Positions 17,507 through 26,981 of a DNA stretch of 64,000 nt are shown piece by piece. The stretch is from positions 434,001 through 498,000 of the forward strand of contig CAWEDV010000001.1 of the NCBI GenBank assembly GCA_963807975.1, in the 5' to 3' direction. Numbering within the stretch: position 1 is the stretch's first letter; the number at the start of each line of letters is the position of its first letter. The notes beneath the pieces are model-generated. The model was not told the DNA's origin. It did not search any database and saw only the letters and a program-made list of their open reading frames with translations. A program made the translations under genes and the position numbers. This DNA is from JAACFF01 sp963807975. Its GTDB lineage: Bacteria > Chloroflexota > Anaerolineae > Promineifilales > Promineifilaceae.

Positions 17507-18464
17507 TGCCACCAAAATCTACGGTGGGGGATTCTTACAGGGTGACAACAAGGTCGTAGCTCTGCAAGACTTCAATCTTACCATCCCCGAAGAGCCGGCG
17601 CGAGCAACCACCATAGCTGGTGAAAGCGGCAGTGGGAAATCTACATTGGCTAATCTTGTACTTGGTTTCACATCTTTGACTTCAGGCGAAATCCTGTTCA
17701 GGGGCAATAACATCAGCCGCATGAACCGCAAGCAGAAGCTTGAATACAGGCGCCATGTCCAGGCAGTTTTTCAAGATCCCTATGCAGTTTACAACCCGTA
17801 TTATCGCGTCGGCCACATTTTTGACTTGGTTATCAAGCATTTCGATCTGGCACAAACAGGAACAGAGGCACGGAATCTGGTAGAAGAGGCAATGAATGTG
17901 GTTGGAATGCAGGGTGACGAGGTGCTGCACAAATACCCGCATCAGTTGAGCGGCGGGCAGCGCCAGCGCATGATGGTCGCCCGGGCTTACATGCTGAAGC
18001 CCGATTTGATTGTGGCGGATGAGCCGGTTTCCATGGTCGATGCTTCGCTGCGAGCGATGATTTTGGATATTATGCTCCGATTGCGCGATGAACATGGGAT
18101 TTCCTTCCTCTATATCACCCATGATTTGAGCACAGCCTACCAGATTGGGGATAATATCTACCTGCTCTACCAGGGCTCTATCGCTGAAAAAGGGCTCACG
18201 GTAAAGGTGATTGAGAATCCACAGCACCCCTATGTGCAGCAGTTAATCGGCTCGATTCCGGTGCCCGACCCTGACCAGAAATGGACCACAACCATCAGTC
18301 TGCCTGATGATGAGGAGATGAGACAGCACGCGGACAGCGGCTGTCGTTTTTACCCGCGCTGCCCTTACCGCTGGGAGAAGTGTCTTTCCACTCAGCCTAT
18401 CCTGCATCAGATTGATGGTGACGATCACCTAGCCGCCTGCTATCAGTATGAAAAGGATAATTGA
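17478..18464 (+). CDS. ABC importer ATP-binding protein, DppF/OppF type
   Basis: A 328-residue ATPase with Walker A GESGSGKST, signature LSGGQRQRMM, Walker B LIVADEPVSMVD and the Cys-containing C-terminal extension CRFYPRCPYRWEKC. GGAGG lies 6 nt upstream of the ATG at 17478. It completes the importer, and its stop shares one base with the next gene's ATG. Confidence 0.9.
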   Translation: MATPLLQINNATKIYGGGFLQGDNKVVALQDFNLTIPEEPARATTIAGESGSGKSTLANLVLGFTSLTSGEILFRGNNISRMNRKQKLEYRRHVQAVFQDPYAVYNPYYRVGHIFDLVIKHFDLAQTGTEARNLVEEAMNVVGMQGDEVLHKYPHQLSGGQRQRMMVARAYMLKPDLIVADEPVSMVDASLRAMILDIMLRLRDEHGISFLYITHDLSTAYQIGDNIYLLYQGSIAEKGLTVKVIENPQHPYVQQLIGSIPVPDPDQKWTTTISLPDDEEMRQHADSGCRFYPRCPYRWEKCLSTQPILHQIDGDDHLAACYQYEKDN

Positions 18465-18994
18465 TGTTAGCACCGCAACGGACCCGGCCCACCAAACCGG
18501 AGATGAAAGCTGTAGATCGTGTGCTTTCAGTTTTACGATTAGAAGAACCGGATCGCGTTCCACATTTTGAATGGGAGTTTAGCGCAGAGGTTATCGAAGC
18601 CTTAAGCGGCAGCCGTGATTATTTTAACTTCATTGAGTTGATGGACATTGACGCCGTGATGGTGGCCCCGCGCTATCGCACAAAAAAGATTGGGGCGGAC
18701 TTGTTGATCGACGTGTGGGGCGCGACACGTCGCTGGGGGGTAGAAGACAGCGCTTTGCCAGTGGATGATCTGGCGCCCATCAAAACAATGTACGGACCGT
18801 CGGAGCAAGTTGTCGAGGCAGTGAAACGCTGCATTCGAGAGGCAGGCGTTGGCGGAGGGTACGTTTGCTCTTCGAGCAATTCAATCCACTCCCGCGTTGA
18901 TCCGCAGTTGTACAAAGTAATGGTGGAGGCAATCCATCACTATGGTCGCTATCCATTGGATATGGATTTGCTGGCACCAATGATAAGTGAATAG
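18464..18994 (+). pseudogene. UroD/methyltransferase-like gene with an internal in-frame deletion
   Basis: The product (176 codons) resembles the uroporphyrinogen decarboxylase / corrinoid methyltransferase superfamily, which is normally about 340 residues. Residues 1-100 match the usual N-terminus (VLSVLRLEEPDRVPHFEWEF). After MYGPSEQVVEAVKRCI the sequence is already the C-terminal part (GGGYVCSSSNSIHS and HHYGRYPLD). The central barrel, about 160-170 residues, is absent without loss of frame. Its start overlaps the ATPase stop by one base, so it was built as an operon member. It is probably inactive; a repeat-mediated deletion or an assembly collapse could explain it. Confidence 0.65.
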
Positions 18995-19000
18995 CAAAAA

Positions 19001-20188
19001 ATGAGCAGCGATGTGAAGCATATCACCATTATTAGGGCAGGCCGTGTGATTGATGGAACCGGCTGTAATCCGCTGCTAGATCAGGCGGTTGGTGTGCAAG
19101 ACGGCCGTATTCAATCGATCATGCCCTGGAACGATAATCAGCTTGGAGGAGAATTCATCGATCTTGGCAGCGCCACGCTCCTACCTGGCTTTATTGATGC
19201 CCATGTTCATCTGATGATGGACGCCGCGAGGGGGCCAGTTTTTGACCCAGAGATTGATACGGAGCAGGCGCTATTGATTCGCACTATAGGCAATGCTCAG
19301 TCCATGCTCCGAGCCGGGGTCACCACCGTATGCGATTGCGGGGCTTTAAACGAAACGATTTTCCCAGTGCGCGACGCCATCAACGAGAGCATCATCGTCG
19401 GCCCACGTATTTTGGCCAGTGGGAAGGTTATTACGACAGAAGGAGGGCATGGCGACAAATTCGGCCGTCTCACTCGTGGCCTTGAAGATGCGCGCCAGGC
19501 GGTGAATGAGCAAGCTGAAGCCGGGGCGGATCTGATCAAGATCATGGCTACGGGCGGCGGGGGTGAAGACCCTGGGGAAAGCCTTTTCACCCTGGCAGAG
19601 CTGCGGGCAATGAAAGATGAAGCGGATCGTCTAGGCCTGCGCGTGGCCGCCCATTGTCACGGTACAGAAGGCATTCGTAATTGTGTTGCTGCTGGCATCC
19701 ACCGTATTGAGCACTGCACCTTCATGAACCTGGAAGGGTCGGTTTTTGACGCCGAAATAGCGGCCGATATCGTGCGTAAAGGGATATACGTCTGCCCAAC
19801 CAATGTCATTGATTACAGGCAAATGGAACGGCAAGGAGGTTCTGAGGGACTGGCCCCTCGCAGCCAACTAAACGTGACCTGGCGCAAACTCGTCCAGAGC
19901 GGCGCGAACATAGCAGCCAGCAGCGATGCCGGCGTGACCCTCATTGCTCACGATGACTATGCCTTAATTTGGGAATTAATGGTTGATGAACTGGGTATGT
20001 CGCCAATGGAAGCTATCTTATCAGGGTCGGCGACTGCAGCTATGGCGCTTGGTTTGGAAGAAGAAATCGGCACGTTAGAGGCCGGCAAGGTGGCAGACAT
20101 TGTCGCTGTTGCTGGCAATCCATTACAAGACGTCTCGACTGTTCGGCAAGTGCAGATGGTTATGCGTGGGGGACATATTGTCTGCTGA
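19001..20188 (+). CDS. Metal-dependent amidohydrolase (imidazolonepropionase/prolidase-like)
   Basis: A 395-residue amidohydrolase-superfamily enzyme. The metal site reads H68 and H70 (DAHVH), a candidate lysine in DLIKIMATGGG, histidines in AAHCHG and HRIEHCTF, and the aspartate of ASSDAG. This is the pattern of the imidazolonepropionase-related and Xaa-Pro dipeptidase-like group that hydrolyses cyclic amides or dipeptides. Only a weak ribosome site is present, consistent with coupling to the preceding gene. Its end overlaps the MFS gene. It would hydrolyse an imported amide or peptide. Confidence 0.85.
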   Translation: MSSDVKHITIIRAGRVIDGTGCNPLLDQAVGVQDGRIQSIMPWNDNQLGGEFIDLGSATLLPGFIDAHVHLMMDAARGPVFDPEIDTEQALLIRTIGNAQSMLRAGVTTVCDCGALNETIFPVRDAINESIIVGPRILASGKVITTEGGHGDKFGRLTRGLEDARQAVNEQAEAGADLIKIMATGGGGEDPGESLFTLAELRAMKDEADRLGLRVAAHCHGTEGIRNCVAAGIHRIEHCTFMNLEGSVFDAEIAADIVRKGIYVCPTNVIDYRQMERQGGSEGLAPRSQLNVTWRKLVQSGANIAASSDAGVTLIAHDDYALIWELMVDELGMSPMEAILSGSATAAMALGLEEEIGTLEAGKVADIVAVAGNPLQDVSTVRQVQMVMRGGHIVC

Positions 20189-21452
20189 GATTGCCGGGCC
20201 AACCGGCTACCGGACACTCATACGCACTAACCGGGACTTCCGTTACCTTTGGTTCGGGCAGATCGTGAGCAATCTAGGGGATTGGTTTAACCTCATTGCT
20301 TCCGCTTCGCTGGTGGCCATTCTCACCGATTCAGGATTGGCCGTGGGCGGTCTGTTTGTCATTCGTGCGCTTGCCCCGTTCCTGGCCAGCCCCTTTGGTG
20401 GTGTCATTGCCGACCGTTACAACCGGCGCAATATCCTAATTTGGACCGATCTATTACGAGCCGCAGCGATGTTTGGTTTCCTCCTGGTTAAAGAGCCGGG
20501 CGATATATGGCTGCTCTACGCCTTAACCGCCTTCCTGCTTTTTCTTAGCGGGATTTTCTATCCAACGCGCTCTGCAATACTGCCCGACCTCGTACAGCGA
20601 AACAGCATTGGCACGGCCACTGCCATCACTGGCGCCACGTTTTCGGCCATGTTGGCCATTGGCGCCGGCTTAGGAGGTTTAGTAGCCGGCACGATCGGCA
20701 TTTACCAGGCATTTATCGTCGACGGGTTTACGTTCTTACTATCGGCCTATTTTATCGCCCGGATTCGTACTAGAAGCGCCGCAGCAGCCGGTTCAGAAAA
20801 AACGATCAGCGCTGTCTTGCGCGAATATGTGGATGGCCTGCGTTACATGGGGCGCCATCGTTATTTAATCGCCATTGTGCCGAACAAGGCCTTCGTAGGG
20901 TTGTTATTGGGGTCAACCTTTGAGGTAGTACAGGTTGCCATTGCCGAGCAGGTGTTCCCCATTGGTGAGGGCGGCAGCATGAGCTTGGGACTGATGTTTG
21001 CCTTCACCGGTATTGGCCTGGCCCTTGGTCCACTTCTGCTGCGCCCTTTTACCCAAGACCGGCTGCGTCAAACTGCCTGGGCGATCACCACTGGTTATCT
21101 TGTTGGCGGTTTGGGCTTGGCTTTAACGGCGCCGTTGGCTAGTTACGGGCTGGCGCTGGTTGGTACATTTCTGCGCGGCGCCGGCAATGGCATTGTCTGG
21201 CTCTTTTCCACCCAATTGGTGCTTCAGCTGGTGCCAACCGAGGTCCGCGGCCGGGTGGTGTCCACGGAATTTGCATTTTCAATGTTGATCAGTGCGGCAG
21301 GAGCAGCGATTGTAGGCGCGGCGCTTGATTTTCCGTTTAGTATCTCCACGGTGGCCTGGGTTATGGCTTTGCTGACGCTAATCCCGGCCGTTTTATGGTC
21401 ACTGTATCTAGTTTTCAATCATGAGTGGTTTACACTACCAGATCCAGCTTGA
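20178..21452 (+). CDS. MFS transporter
   Basis: A product of about 424 residues with roughly twelve hydrophobic helices and the MFS loop GVIADRYNRRN between helices 2 and 3. The frame is open further upstream inside the amidohydrolase gene. The start is placed at the TTG at 20178 because GGGGGA precedes it and the protein then begins normally before RDFRYLWFGQIVS; a GTG at 20166 is an alternative. The fold resembles the enterobactin-exporter-like (EntS) subgroup, so it may export a product or an analogue. It overlaps the M1 peptidase by 32 nt. Confidence 0.82.
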   Translation: MSAEIAGPTGYRTLIRTNRDFRYLWFGQIVSNLGDWFNLIASASLVAILTDSGLAVGGLFVIRALAPFLASPFGGVIADRYNRRNILIWTDLLRAAAMFGFLLVKEPGDIWLLYALTAFLLFLSGIFYPTRSAILPDLVQRNSIGTATAITGATFSAMLAIGAGLGGLVAGTIGIYQAFIVDGFTFLLSAYFIARIRTRSAAAAGSEKTISAVLREYVDGLRYMGRHRYLIAIVPNKAFVGLLLGSTFEVVQVAIAEQVFPIGEGGSMSLGLMFAFTGIGLALGPLLLRPFTQDRLRQTAWAITTGYLVGGLGLALTAPLASYGLALVGTFLRGAGNGIVWLFSTQLVLQLVPTEVRGRVVSTEFAFSMLISAAGAAIVGAALDFPFSISTVAWVMALLTLIPAVLWSLYLVFNHEWFTLPDPA

Positions 21453-23955
21453 ACCGGATCTAGAAACATTTTCCTTTCGCGGCTTGACGGCCGTCTTCAT
21501 CGACGACGATTCTCTGATCGTGGATGACACCATCTTGCTTAATTCGCTTGAATTGAGCGTGGAACAGTGCACGATAGATGGCGCTGCCGCTGAATTCGAA
21601 CTTGATCCCGCGCGCCAAATTTTAGCGATTACCCAGCCCGAACAATGTCGTGTTCCAATCACAGTCCATATTACTTATGCAGGGCAGATTAATGATCAGT
21701 ATGCAGGACTTTACCGCAGCCGCTACGAGCACAATGGACAAGAAAAGTGGCTGGCCACCAGCCAGTTTCAAGCCAGTGATGCGCGGCGCGTTTTTCCCTG
21801 CTTTGATCACCCGGCACGTAAGGCGACCTTTGATCTAAGCTTGCTGATTGACGCGCATCTGACCGCTGTTTCCAACACAGAAATCACGCAGATCAATACG
21901 CAGGAAAGCGGCAAGCATCTAATCCAGTTCGCGCCAACGCCCAAAATGTCACCCTACTTAGTTTTTCTCGCTATCGGGGAATTTGAGTTTCTTGAAGCTG
22001 CGCAAGATCGCCCCGCTTTGCGTGTGGTCACAACCGTGGGCAAGACACAGTACGCAAGCTTTGCTTTGGACATGGCCGCCAAGGCGCTTCAATATTGCGA
22101 ACTCTATACAGGAATAGACTATCCGCTGCGCAAATGCGACCTCATCGCTGTCCCCGATTCCATTGGCGCCATGGAGAACTTTGGCGCTATCCGGCATAGT
22201 GAAAATCTGTTGCTAGACTATCCCGATTCAACTTCACAGAGCGATCGCGTACGCATTGGCAGTATTATTGCGCATGAAGTCTCCCATATGTGGTTTGGCA
22301 ATCTGGTAAGCCTGGCCGACTGGAAGTATTTATGGCTCAATGAGGCTTTTGCTACCTACTTCACTTTGACAATACCTCATCATACCAACCCCGAATGGCT
22401 TGTCTGGTCTGATTTTGCTGCTGAATTAATGCAGACCGGATTGGAACGTGATGCACTATTGGATACGGTCCCTATTGAGCTGCCGTCCGCACAATCACTT
22501 GATCGAGATCCAGCGCCGACACCGTCCAGCGCGCCGATTATTTACCATAAAGGGGCCGCTGTCTTGCGCATGTTGGCGGCTGTAGTAGGAGAAGATAGCT
22601 TTAGGCAGGGCCTTCACCATTATCTGCAAACCTACCAATATGACAGCGTTACCTCGATCCAGTTTTGGAGAGCTTTTGATAAGGCCACCGGCATTGATAA
22701 TAAGGGTTTTGCCGCCACCTGGATACACCAGCCTGGATTCCCCCTGCTTACCGCAGCGCGCAAAGAAAATAAAATAATTTTGCGGCAGCAGCGATTTACT
22801 TTCTCCCCCTATGACGGAGATGAACAGTGGGTTGTGCTAGTCGATCTGCTTCTGCTGCGACAGGGCAAGCAGTTTGAAACCAGGTCTGTGCTCTTCAAAG
22901 ATGAAAAAACGGCTGTTGCCATCCCCCCAGATACTGTCGCCTATAAGTTAAATCACGATCAGACTGGCTTCTATCGTGTGCGCTATGATAAAAGCAATCT
23001 AGCGGCGCTTGGCTCATTCGCTGCATCGCAGCAGCTTTCAGCGATGGACAGCTTTGGCATACAAAACGACTTATTTGCACTGGTCAGAAGTGGTGACTAT
23101 CTCCTCAACGATTATCTGCAGTTCGTAGAAAGGCATTTCGCGCAGGAAGAGCGAACCTTGCCGCTCTATGACATCGCCCGCAACATGCTGTCAGTTTACA
23201 TACTGTTGCCAGCACGAAGGGAGCAGATCGCCCATACCGGCCGCACGGTCTGCGAGAACGGATTGGAGGCGATAGGCATGAAGCCGCAGGAAAGGGACAG
23301 TCATCAGATCGCACGGCTGCGTAATACGTTGCTTTGGACGGCGCACTGCTTCGACTCGACACATGCGACCGGGTTTGGCCACGATGCCTTTTCCACTCTG
23401 GTGGCTGGGGAGAATATACCAGCCGACCTCCTGCCTACTGTGCTAAAAATTGGCGCTGCAGTGCATGATCAGGCGTTCGAATTCCTGATAAAGCGCCTGA
23501 CTTCCGGCGATATGGCTGAAGTGGAAATGTTTTCCTATTTAGGGGCCTTGGGTAATTTCCAACGAGAAAACATAATGCGCCAGGCGCTAAGCAGTAACCT
23601 GAAAGCAACCCCAAAGAGTCTGCGATCAGTGGCTGTTCTAGCAGCAGCCCAAAATCCCGCTGCTGCCGGCTTTTTATGGGATTGGTTTGTTGAGAATATC
23701 GCAGCCTTGCGAACGCTGCATCCGGCGCAAATGGAACGACTTTTGGTTGGCCTTGTTCCCGTCTGTGGTCTAGGAAGAGAGGCAGAAGTGGCTGCATTTT
23801 GTCATGATTTTGCGATTGAAAACAGAGGGGCTGCAGATTCGATCCGAATGGCGTTAGAGAAAATGGCGATTAACAGCCGGCTGCATGACCGGGAAACAAA
23901 ATTTAGGCCCGTTGATTCCATGCCAACTGTTGGCGGATTGATTGCCAGAATTTGA
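21421..23955 (+). CDS. M1-family zinc aminopeptidase
   Basis: An 844-residue protein with the full M1 signature: the exopeptidase motif GAMEN (249-253), the zinc site HEVSH (H285, E286, H289) and the distal glutamate E308 in NEAFA. The long helical C-terminal domain is present, and the length is normal for the family. There is no signal peptide, so it acts in the cytoplasm on imported peptides. The ATG overlaps the MFS gene end. Its place behind a Dpp-type importer supports use of small peptides as a nitrogen source. Confidence 0.92.
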   Translation: MSGLHYQIQLEPDLETFSFRGLTAVFIDDDSLIVDDTILLNSLELSVEQCTIDGAAAEFELDPARQILAITQPEQCRVPITVHITYAGQINDQYAGLYRSRYEHNGQEKWLATSQFQASDARRVFPCFDHPARKATFDLSLLIDAHLTAVSNTEITQINTQESGKHLIQFAPTPKMSPYLVFLAIGEFEFLEAAQDRPALRVVTTVGKTQYASFALDMAAKALQYCELYTGIDYPLRKCDLIAVPDSIGAMENFGAIRHSENLLLDYPDSTSQSDRVRIGSIIAHEVSHMWFGNLVSLADWKYLWLNEAFATYFTLTIPHHTNPEWLVWSDFAAELMQTGLERDALLDTVPIELPSAQSLDRDPAPTPSSAPIIYHKGAAVLRMLAAVVGEDSFRQGLHHYLQTYQYDSVTSIQFWRAFDKATGIDNKGFAATWIHQPGFPLLTAARKENKIILRQQRFTFSPYDGDEQWVVLVDLLLLRQGKQFETRSVLFKDEKTAVAIPPDTVAYKLNHDQTGFYRVRYDKSNLAALGSFAASQQLSAMDSFGIQNDLFALVRSGDYLLNDYLQFVERHFAQEERTLPLYDIARNMLSVYILLPARREQIAHTGRTVCENGLEAIGMKPQERDSHQIARLRNTLLWTAHCFDSTHATGFGHDAFSTLVAGENIPADLLPTVLKIGAAVHDQAFEFLIKRLTSGDMAEVEMFSYLGALGNFQRENIMRQALSSNLKATPKSLRSVAVLAAAQNPAAAGFLWDWFVENIAALRTLHPAQMERLLVGLVPVCGLGREAEVAAFCHDFAIENRGAADSIRMALEKMAINSRLHDRETKFRPVDSMPTVGGLIARI

Positions 23956-23967
23956 GGGAAGGATTGT

Positions 23968-25083
23968 ATGGATAGTCGAATTGAAAAAATGGCATATACG
24001 ATGGTGCACTACTCAACGGCCGTGAAGGCGGGAGAGACGGTCTTGATTCGCGCCACCAGTCCCGTGGCAGAACCAATAGTGAGTGCCTTCTATCGCGAAC
24101 TGTTGCAAGTTAGGGCTCACCCGGTTCCTTATATTCATTTACGTGATGAACAAGCATTGGCTTTGGACGCAACCGATAACCTGGACCTTCTGCGAGCAGG
24201 CAATCCAATGCTGGAGTTCATGGTCCAGAATTGCGATGTCATGATCTATTTATATGCTGTTGAAAATCCATTGGCGTTGGCCGATTCGCCAATCGAACAA
24301 CAGAACGCCGTTTCCCAAGGAGATAGCGTTCTAAGAAATATCATGATGAATCGTGTAGCCGCCGGTCAGATGCGCCGCTGCAGCGCCTTCTTCCCCACAC
24401 AAGGATTGGCACAACGAGCGCGGATGTCCCTGCTGCAGTATGAAGATTTCTTCTATCGCGGATGCAAGCTGCATCTCGACGATCCAGTTGCCGCCTGGCA
24501 GGATTTGGCTGCGCGGCAGCAGCATTGGGTTGACTATCTCAATAGGAAAGAACATCTTCACGTGTGCGGGCCAAATGTTGATCTAGAAATGTCCTTTGCC
24601 GGGCGTGTCTTCATCAACTCCGCCGGAAGGGCTAATTTCCCCTGCGGAGAGATTTTTAGTGGGCCGGTTGAAGACAGCGTCAACGGCTGGATAAAGTTTA
24701 CCTACCCGGCATATTACGGCGGTAATGAGGTTGAAGGCGTTGAACTTACTTTCAAAGAGGGGCTGGTGGTCGACGCTGGCGCGTCAAAGAATGAAGCTTA
24801 TTTGTTGAGTGTGTTGGATACAGATCCCGGCGCACGGCGTTTGGGCGAATTTGCGATAGGTACCAATTATGATATCCAGCGCTTTACTGGTTCGATTGTA
24901 TTTGACGAGAAAATTGGCGGTACGATTCATACAGCCGTCGGCCAAGCTTATCCGCAGTCAAAAGGCATCAATCAATCGGCCATCCACTGGGACATGATTT
25001 GTGACATGAAAGATGGCGGCGAAATTTATGCGGACGGCGAATTATTTTATCAAAACGGCCAGTTTCTGGGAGAACCCCTATGA
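23968..25083 (+). CDS. M29-family (AmpS/aminopeptidase T-like) metallopeptidase
   Basis: A 371-residue protein with all the metal ligands expected for M29: E228 in PCGE, E294 in LGE, H321, Y328, H340 and D342 in IHWDM. The E228-E294 and H321-Y328 spacings match the AmpS pattern as I recall it. It is a fold relative of the NicX-like protein at 2928, which lacks the first glutamate, so the island holds one likely peptidase and one likely dioxygenase of the same fold. AGGGAAGGA precedes the ATG. Its stop overlaps the next start (ATGA). Confidence 0.85.
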   Translation: MDSRIEKMAYTMVHYSTAVKAGETVLIRATSPVAEPIVSAFYRELLQVRAHPVPYIHLRDEQALALDATDNLDLLRAGNPMLEFMVQNCDVMIYLYAVENPLALADSPIEQQNAVSQGDSVLRNIMMNRVAAGQMRRCSAFFPTQGLAQRARMSLLQYEDFFYRGCKLHLDDPVAAWQDLAARQQHWVDYLNRKEHLHVCGPNVDLEMSFAGRVFINSAGRANFPCGEIFSGPVEDSVNGWIKFTYPAYYGGNEVEGVELTFKEGLVVDAGASKNEAYLLSVLDTDPGARRLGEFAIGTNYDIQRFTGSIVFDEKIGGTIHTAVGQAYPQSKGINQSAIHWDMICDMKDGGEIYADGELFYQNGQFLGEPL

Positions 25084-26894
25084 AGCACGCATGGCGGGAA
25101 ACTGTTCTTGATATTGAACTGACGACGGGCGAAATCACGTCCCGCGCGCTGCCTCGCGCGATGTTTATCGAAACTATCGGCGGCATCGGTCTGGCGGCAC
25201 AACTAATTTATGATGCCGTACCGGCGACAGCAGAACCTTTAGGTCCCGATAATGTGCTGGTCCTCGCGGCAGGGCCTTTGAGTGGGACAACATGGGCCGG
25301 TACAGGCCGGCTGGTAGCCGCTGCACGTTCACCGTTAACCGGCCTTTGGGGAGAAGCTTCCGTGGGTGGCTATTTCGCAACCCACCTTAAACGTGCCGGG
25401 TATGATGCCATACTTTTACGTGGCATTGCGCCAGAACCAGTGTCGCTTGTCATACTCGAAGATGATGTTCGGTTGGAACCGGCAAGCGATCTATGGGGGC
25501 TGGAGACTTATGCAGCTGAAGCAGCTATACAGTTGAGATATCCGGACGCGGAGGTAATCTCCATCGGACCCGCTGGAGAACGATTGGTGCCAATGGCGTC
25601 ACTGGTTCACCATATGGGTAATAATGTGGCCGCTCGCTGCGGCCTGGGTGCGGTGGCCGGCAGCAAGCGGCTCAAGGCGCTGGTTGCCCACGGCAAGTCG
25701 GCCGTACCCGTTGCTGATCAAGAAGCGTTCAAGGCCTTAAAAAAGGAAGCAATCCAACGCTTCAACAAGCATGATTTCATCCAGGTCATCCGGCGCGGAG
25801 GTGGAACGGCCGCCGCCACGCCTATATCGATTGAGATGGCAGATATGACTGCCAAGAATTGGGACTTGGAGGTGAGTGAATGGGGCGCAGAAGAGGCGGG
25901 AAAAATCACAGGCCCGGCGATGCAGGCTCTCTGGCCGTCGAAACAGGACACCTGCTATGCATGCCCCGTGGCCTGTAAATGGACAATTGATGCGCCTAAG
26001 CCTGATGGAAGTGGCGGACATCAGGCTGGACCGGAGTATGAAACCTTAGTCGCTCTCGGATCGCAAACGATGGCCAATGACCCATTGACCGTGATTCAGG
26101 CCGGCGATCTTTGCAACCGCCTTGGAATCGACAGCATTAGCGCCGGATCCACCATTGCCTGGGCGCTCGAAGCGTTTGAAAAAGGGCTGCTTACCCAGGA
26201 ATTCGTAGATGACGACTTGATTCTTCAATGGGGGGATTCGGATCTGGTCTTGGAACTACTGCGCCGCATGGCCGAGAACCGGCCTGGTTTGGGTGCCTTG
26301 TTGGCTCAGGGTTCGCGCCGCGCCGCACAGACGATTGGCGGCGGATTGGATTTCGCGATTCAGGTCAAAGGTTTGGAGCTGCCATTTCACCATCCACGCG
26401 CCTTGCGCGGCCTGGAAATCGCCTACGCCACGCTGCCACGCGGGGCCAGCCACAACGAGGAAGGGGTCACCTGGGATTGGGATGACAGCACCTACGAGAC
26501 TTGGATAGAAGAGATGATCGGGCATATGGATCTATCCGGGGCGAACAGTTCAATGATCTACTGCCAATTTTTAGCTGGAGCATTAGATGCAGACTACACG
26601 GCGCGCCTGCTTTCGGCCGTGACCGGAGAAACGTATACCCCTGCAGATTTGCTGCGCGTGGGTGAACGGACCTGGTATCTGCGCCGCCTCTTTAATCTCC
26701 ACTTGGGCACTGGCCTGGAAGCGGATGAACTACCGCAGCGCATAATCAAGCAAATAGAAGCGAGTCCAGCCTCACTAAAAGAATTTGATAAGGCGCTGGC
26801 CGAGTATTACCGGCAGCGTGAATTGGGTGCGGACGGCATGCCCTCCGCACGAAAACTGGAAGCAGTGAGACTAGACCTATTCAGTGAATCCTAA
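25080..26894 (+). CDS. Aldehyde:ferredoxin oxidoreductase family tungstoenzyme
   Basis: A 604-residue AOR-family protein. The four expected [4Fe-4S] ligands are present as C292, C295 and C299 (TCYACPVACKW) and C495 (MIYCQF), almost the numbering of Pyrococcus AOR. The N-terminal pterin domain has GGIGLAAQLIYD and AAGPLSGT. The family oxidises aldehydes to acids with ferredoxin, using a tungsten bis-pterin; some members work in reverse or on aromatic CoA esters. It is coupled to the M29 gene by a 4-nt overlap. In this island it could oxidise an aldehyde for activation by the CoA ligase at 6065; that link is inference. Confidence 0.88.
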   Translation: MKHAWRETVLDIELTTGEITSRALPRAMFIETIGGIGLAAQLIYDAVPATAEPLGPDNVLVLAAGPLSGTTWAGTGRLVAAARSPLTGLWGEASVGGYFATHLKRAGYDAILLRGIAPEPVSLVILEDDVRLEPASDLWGLETYAAEAAIQLRYPDAEVISIGPAGERLVPMASLVHHMGNNVAARCGLGAVAGSKRLKALVAHGKSAVPVADQEAFKALKKEAIQRFNKHDFIQVIRRGGGTAAATPISIEMADMTAKNWDLEVSEWGAEEAGKITGPAMQALWPSKQDTCYACPVACKWTIDAPKPDGSGGHQAGPEYETLVALGSQTMANDPLTVIQAGDLCNRLGIDSISAGSTIAWALEAFEKGLLTQEFVDDDLILQWGDSDLVLELLRRMAENRPGLGALLAQGSRRAAQTIGGGLDFAIQVKGLELPFHHPRALRGLEIAYATLPRGASHNEEGVTWDWDDSTYETWIEEMIGHMDLSGANSSMIYCQFLAGALDADYTARLLSAVTGETYTPADLLRVGERTWYLRRLFNLHLGTGLEADELPQRIIKQIEASPASLKEFDKALAEYYRQRELGADGMPSARKLEAVRLDLFSES

Positions 26895-26932
26895 ATGATA
26901 CTGGCTTTCAAGAAATCGTAGCTGGTTATTTC

Positions 26933-26961
26933 TTGAGAGTTTGAAAATGCAATCTTAGAGT
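26933..26961 (+). promoter_or_regulatory. Possible promoter before the ThDP enzyme gene
   Basis: TTGAGA at 26933-26938, a 17-nt spacer and TAGAGT at 26956-26961 give a moderate sigma-70 match in the 87-nt gap after the AOR gene. An imperfect hairpin (CAAGAAAT ... ATTTCTTG) just upstream might end the previous transcript. Confidence 0.3.
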
Positions 26962-26981
26962 TACAAGCTAGGGAGGTTAAG

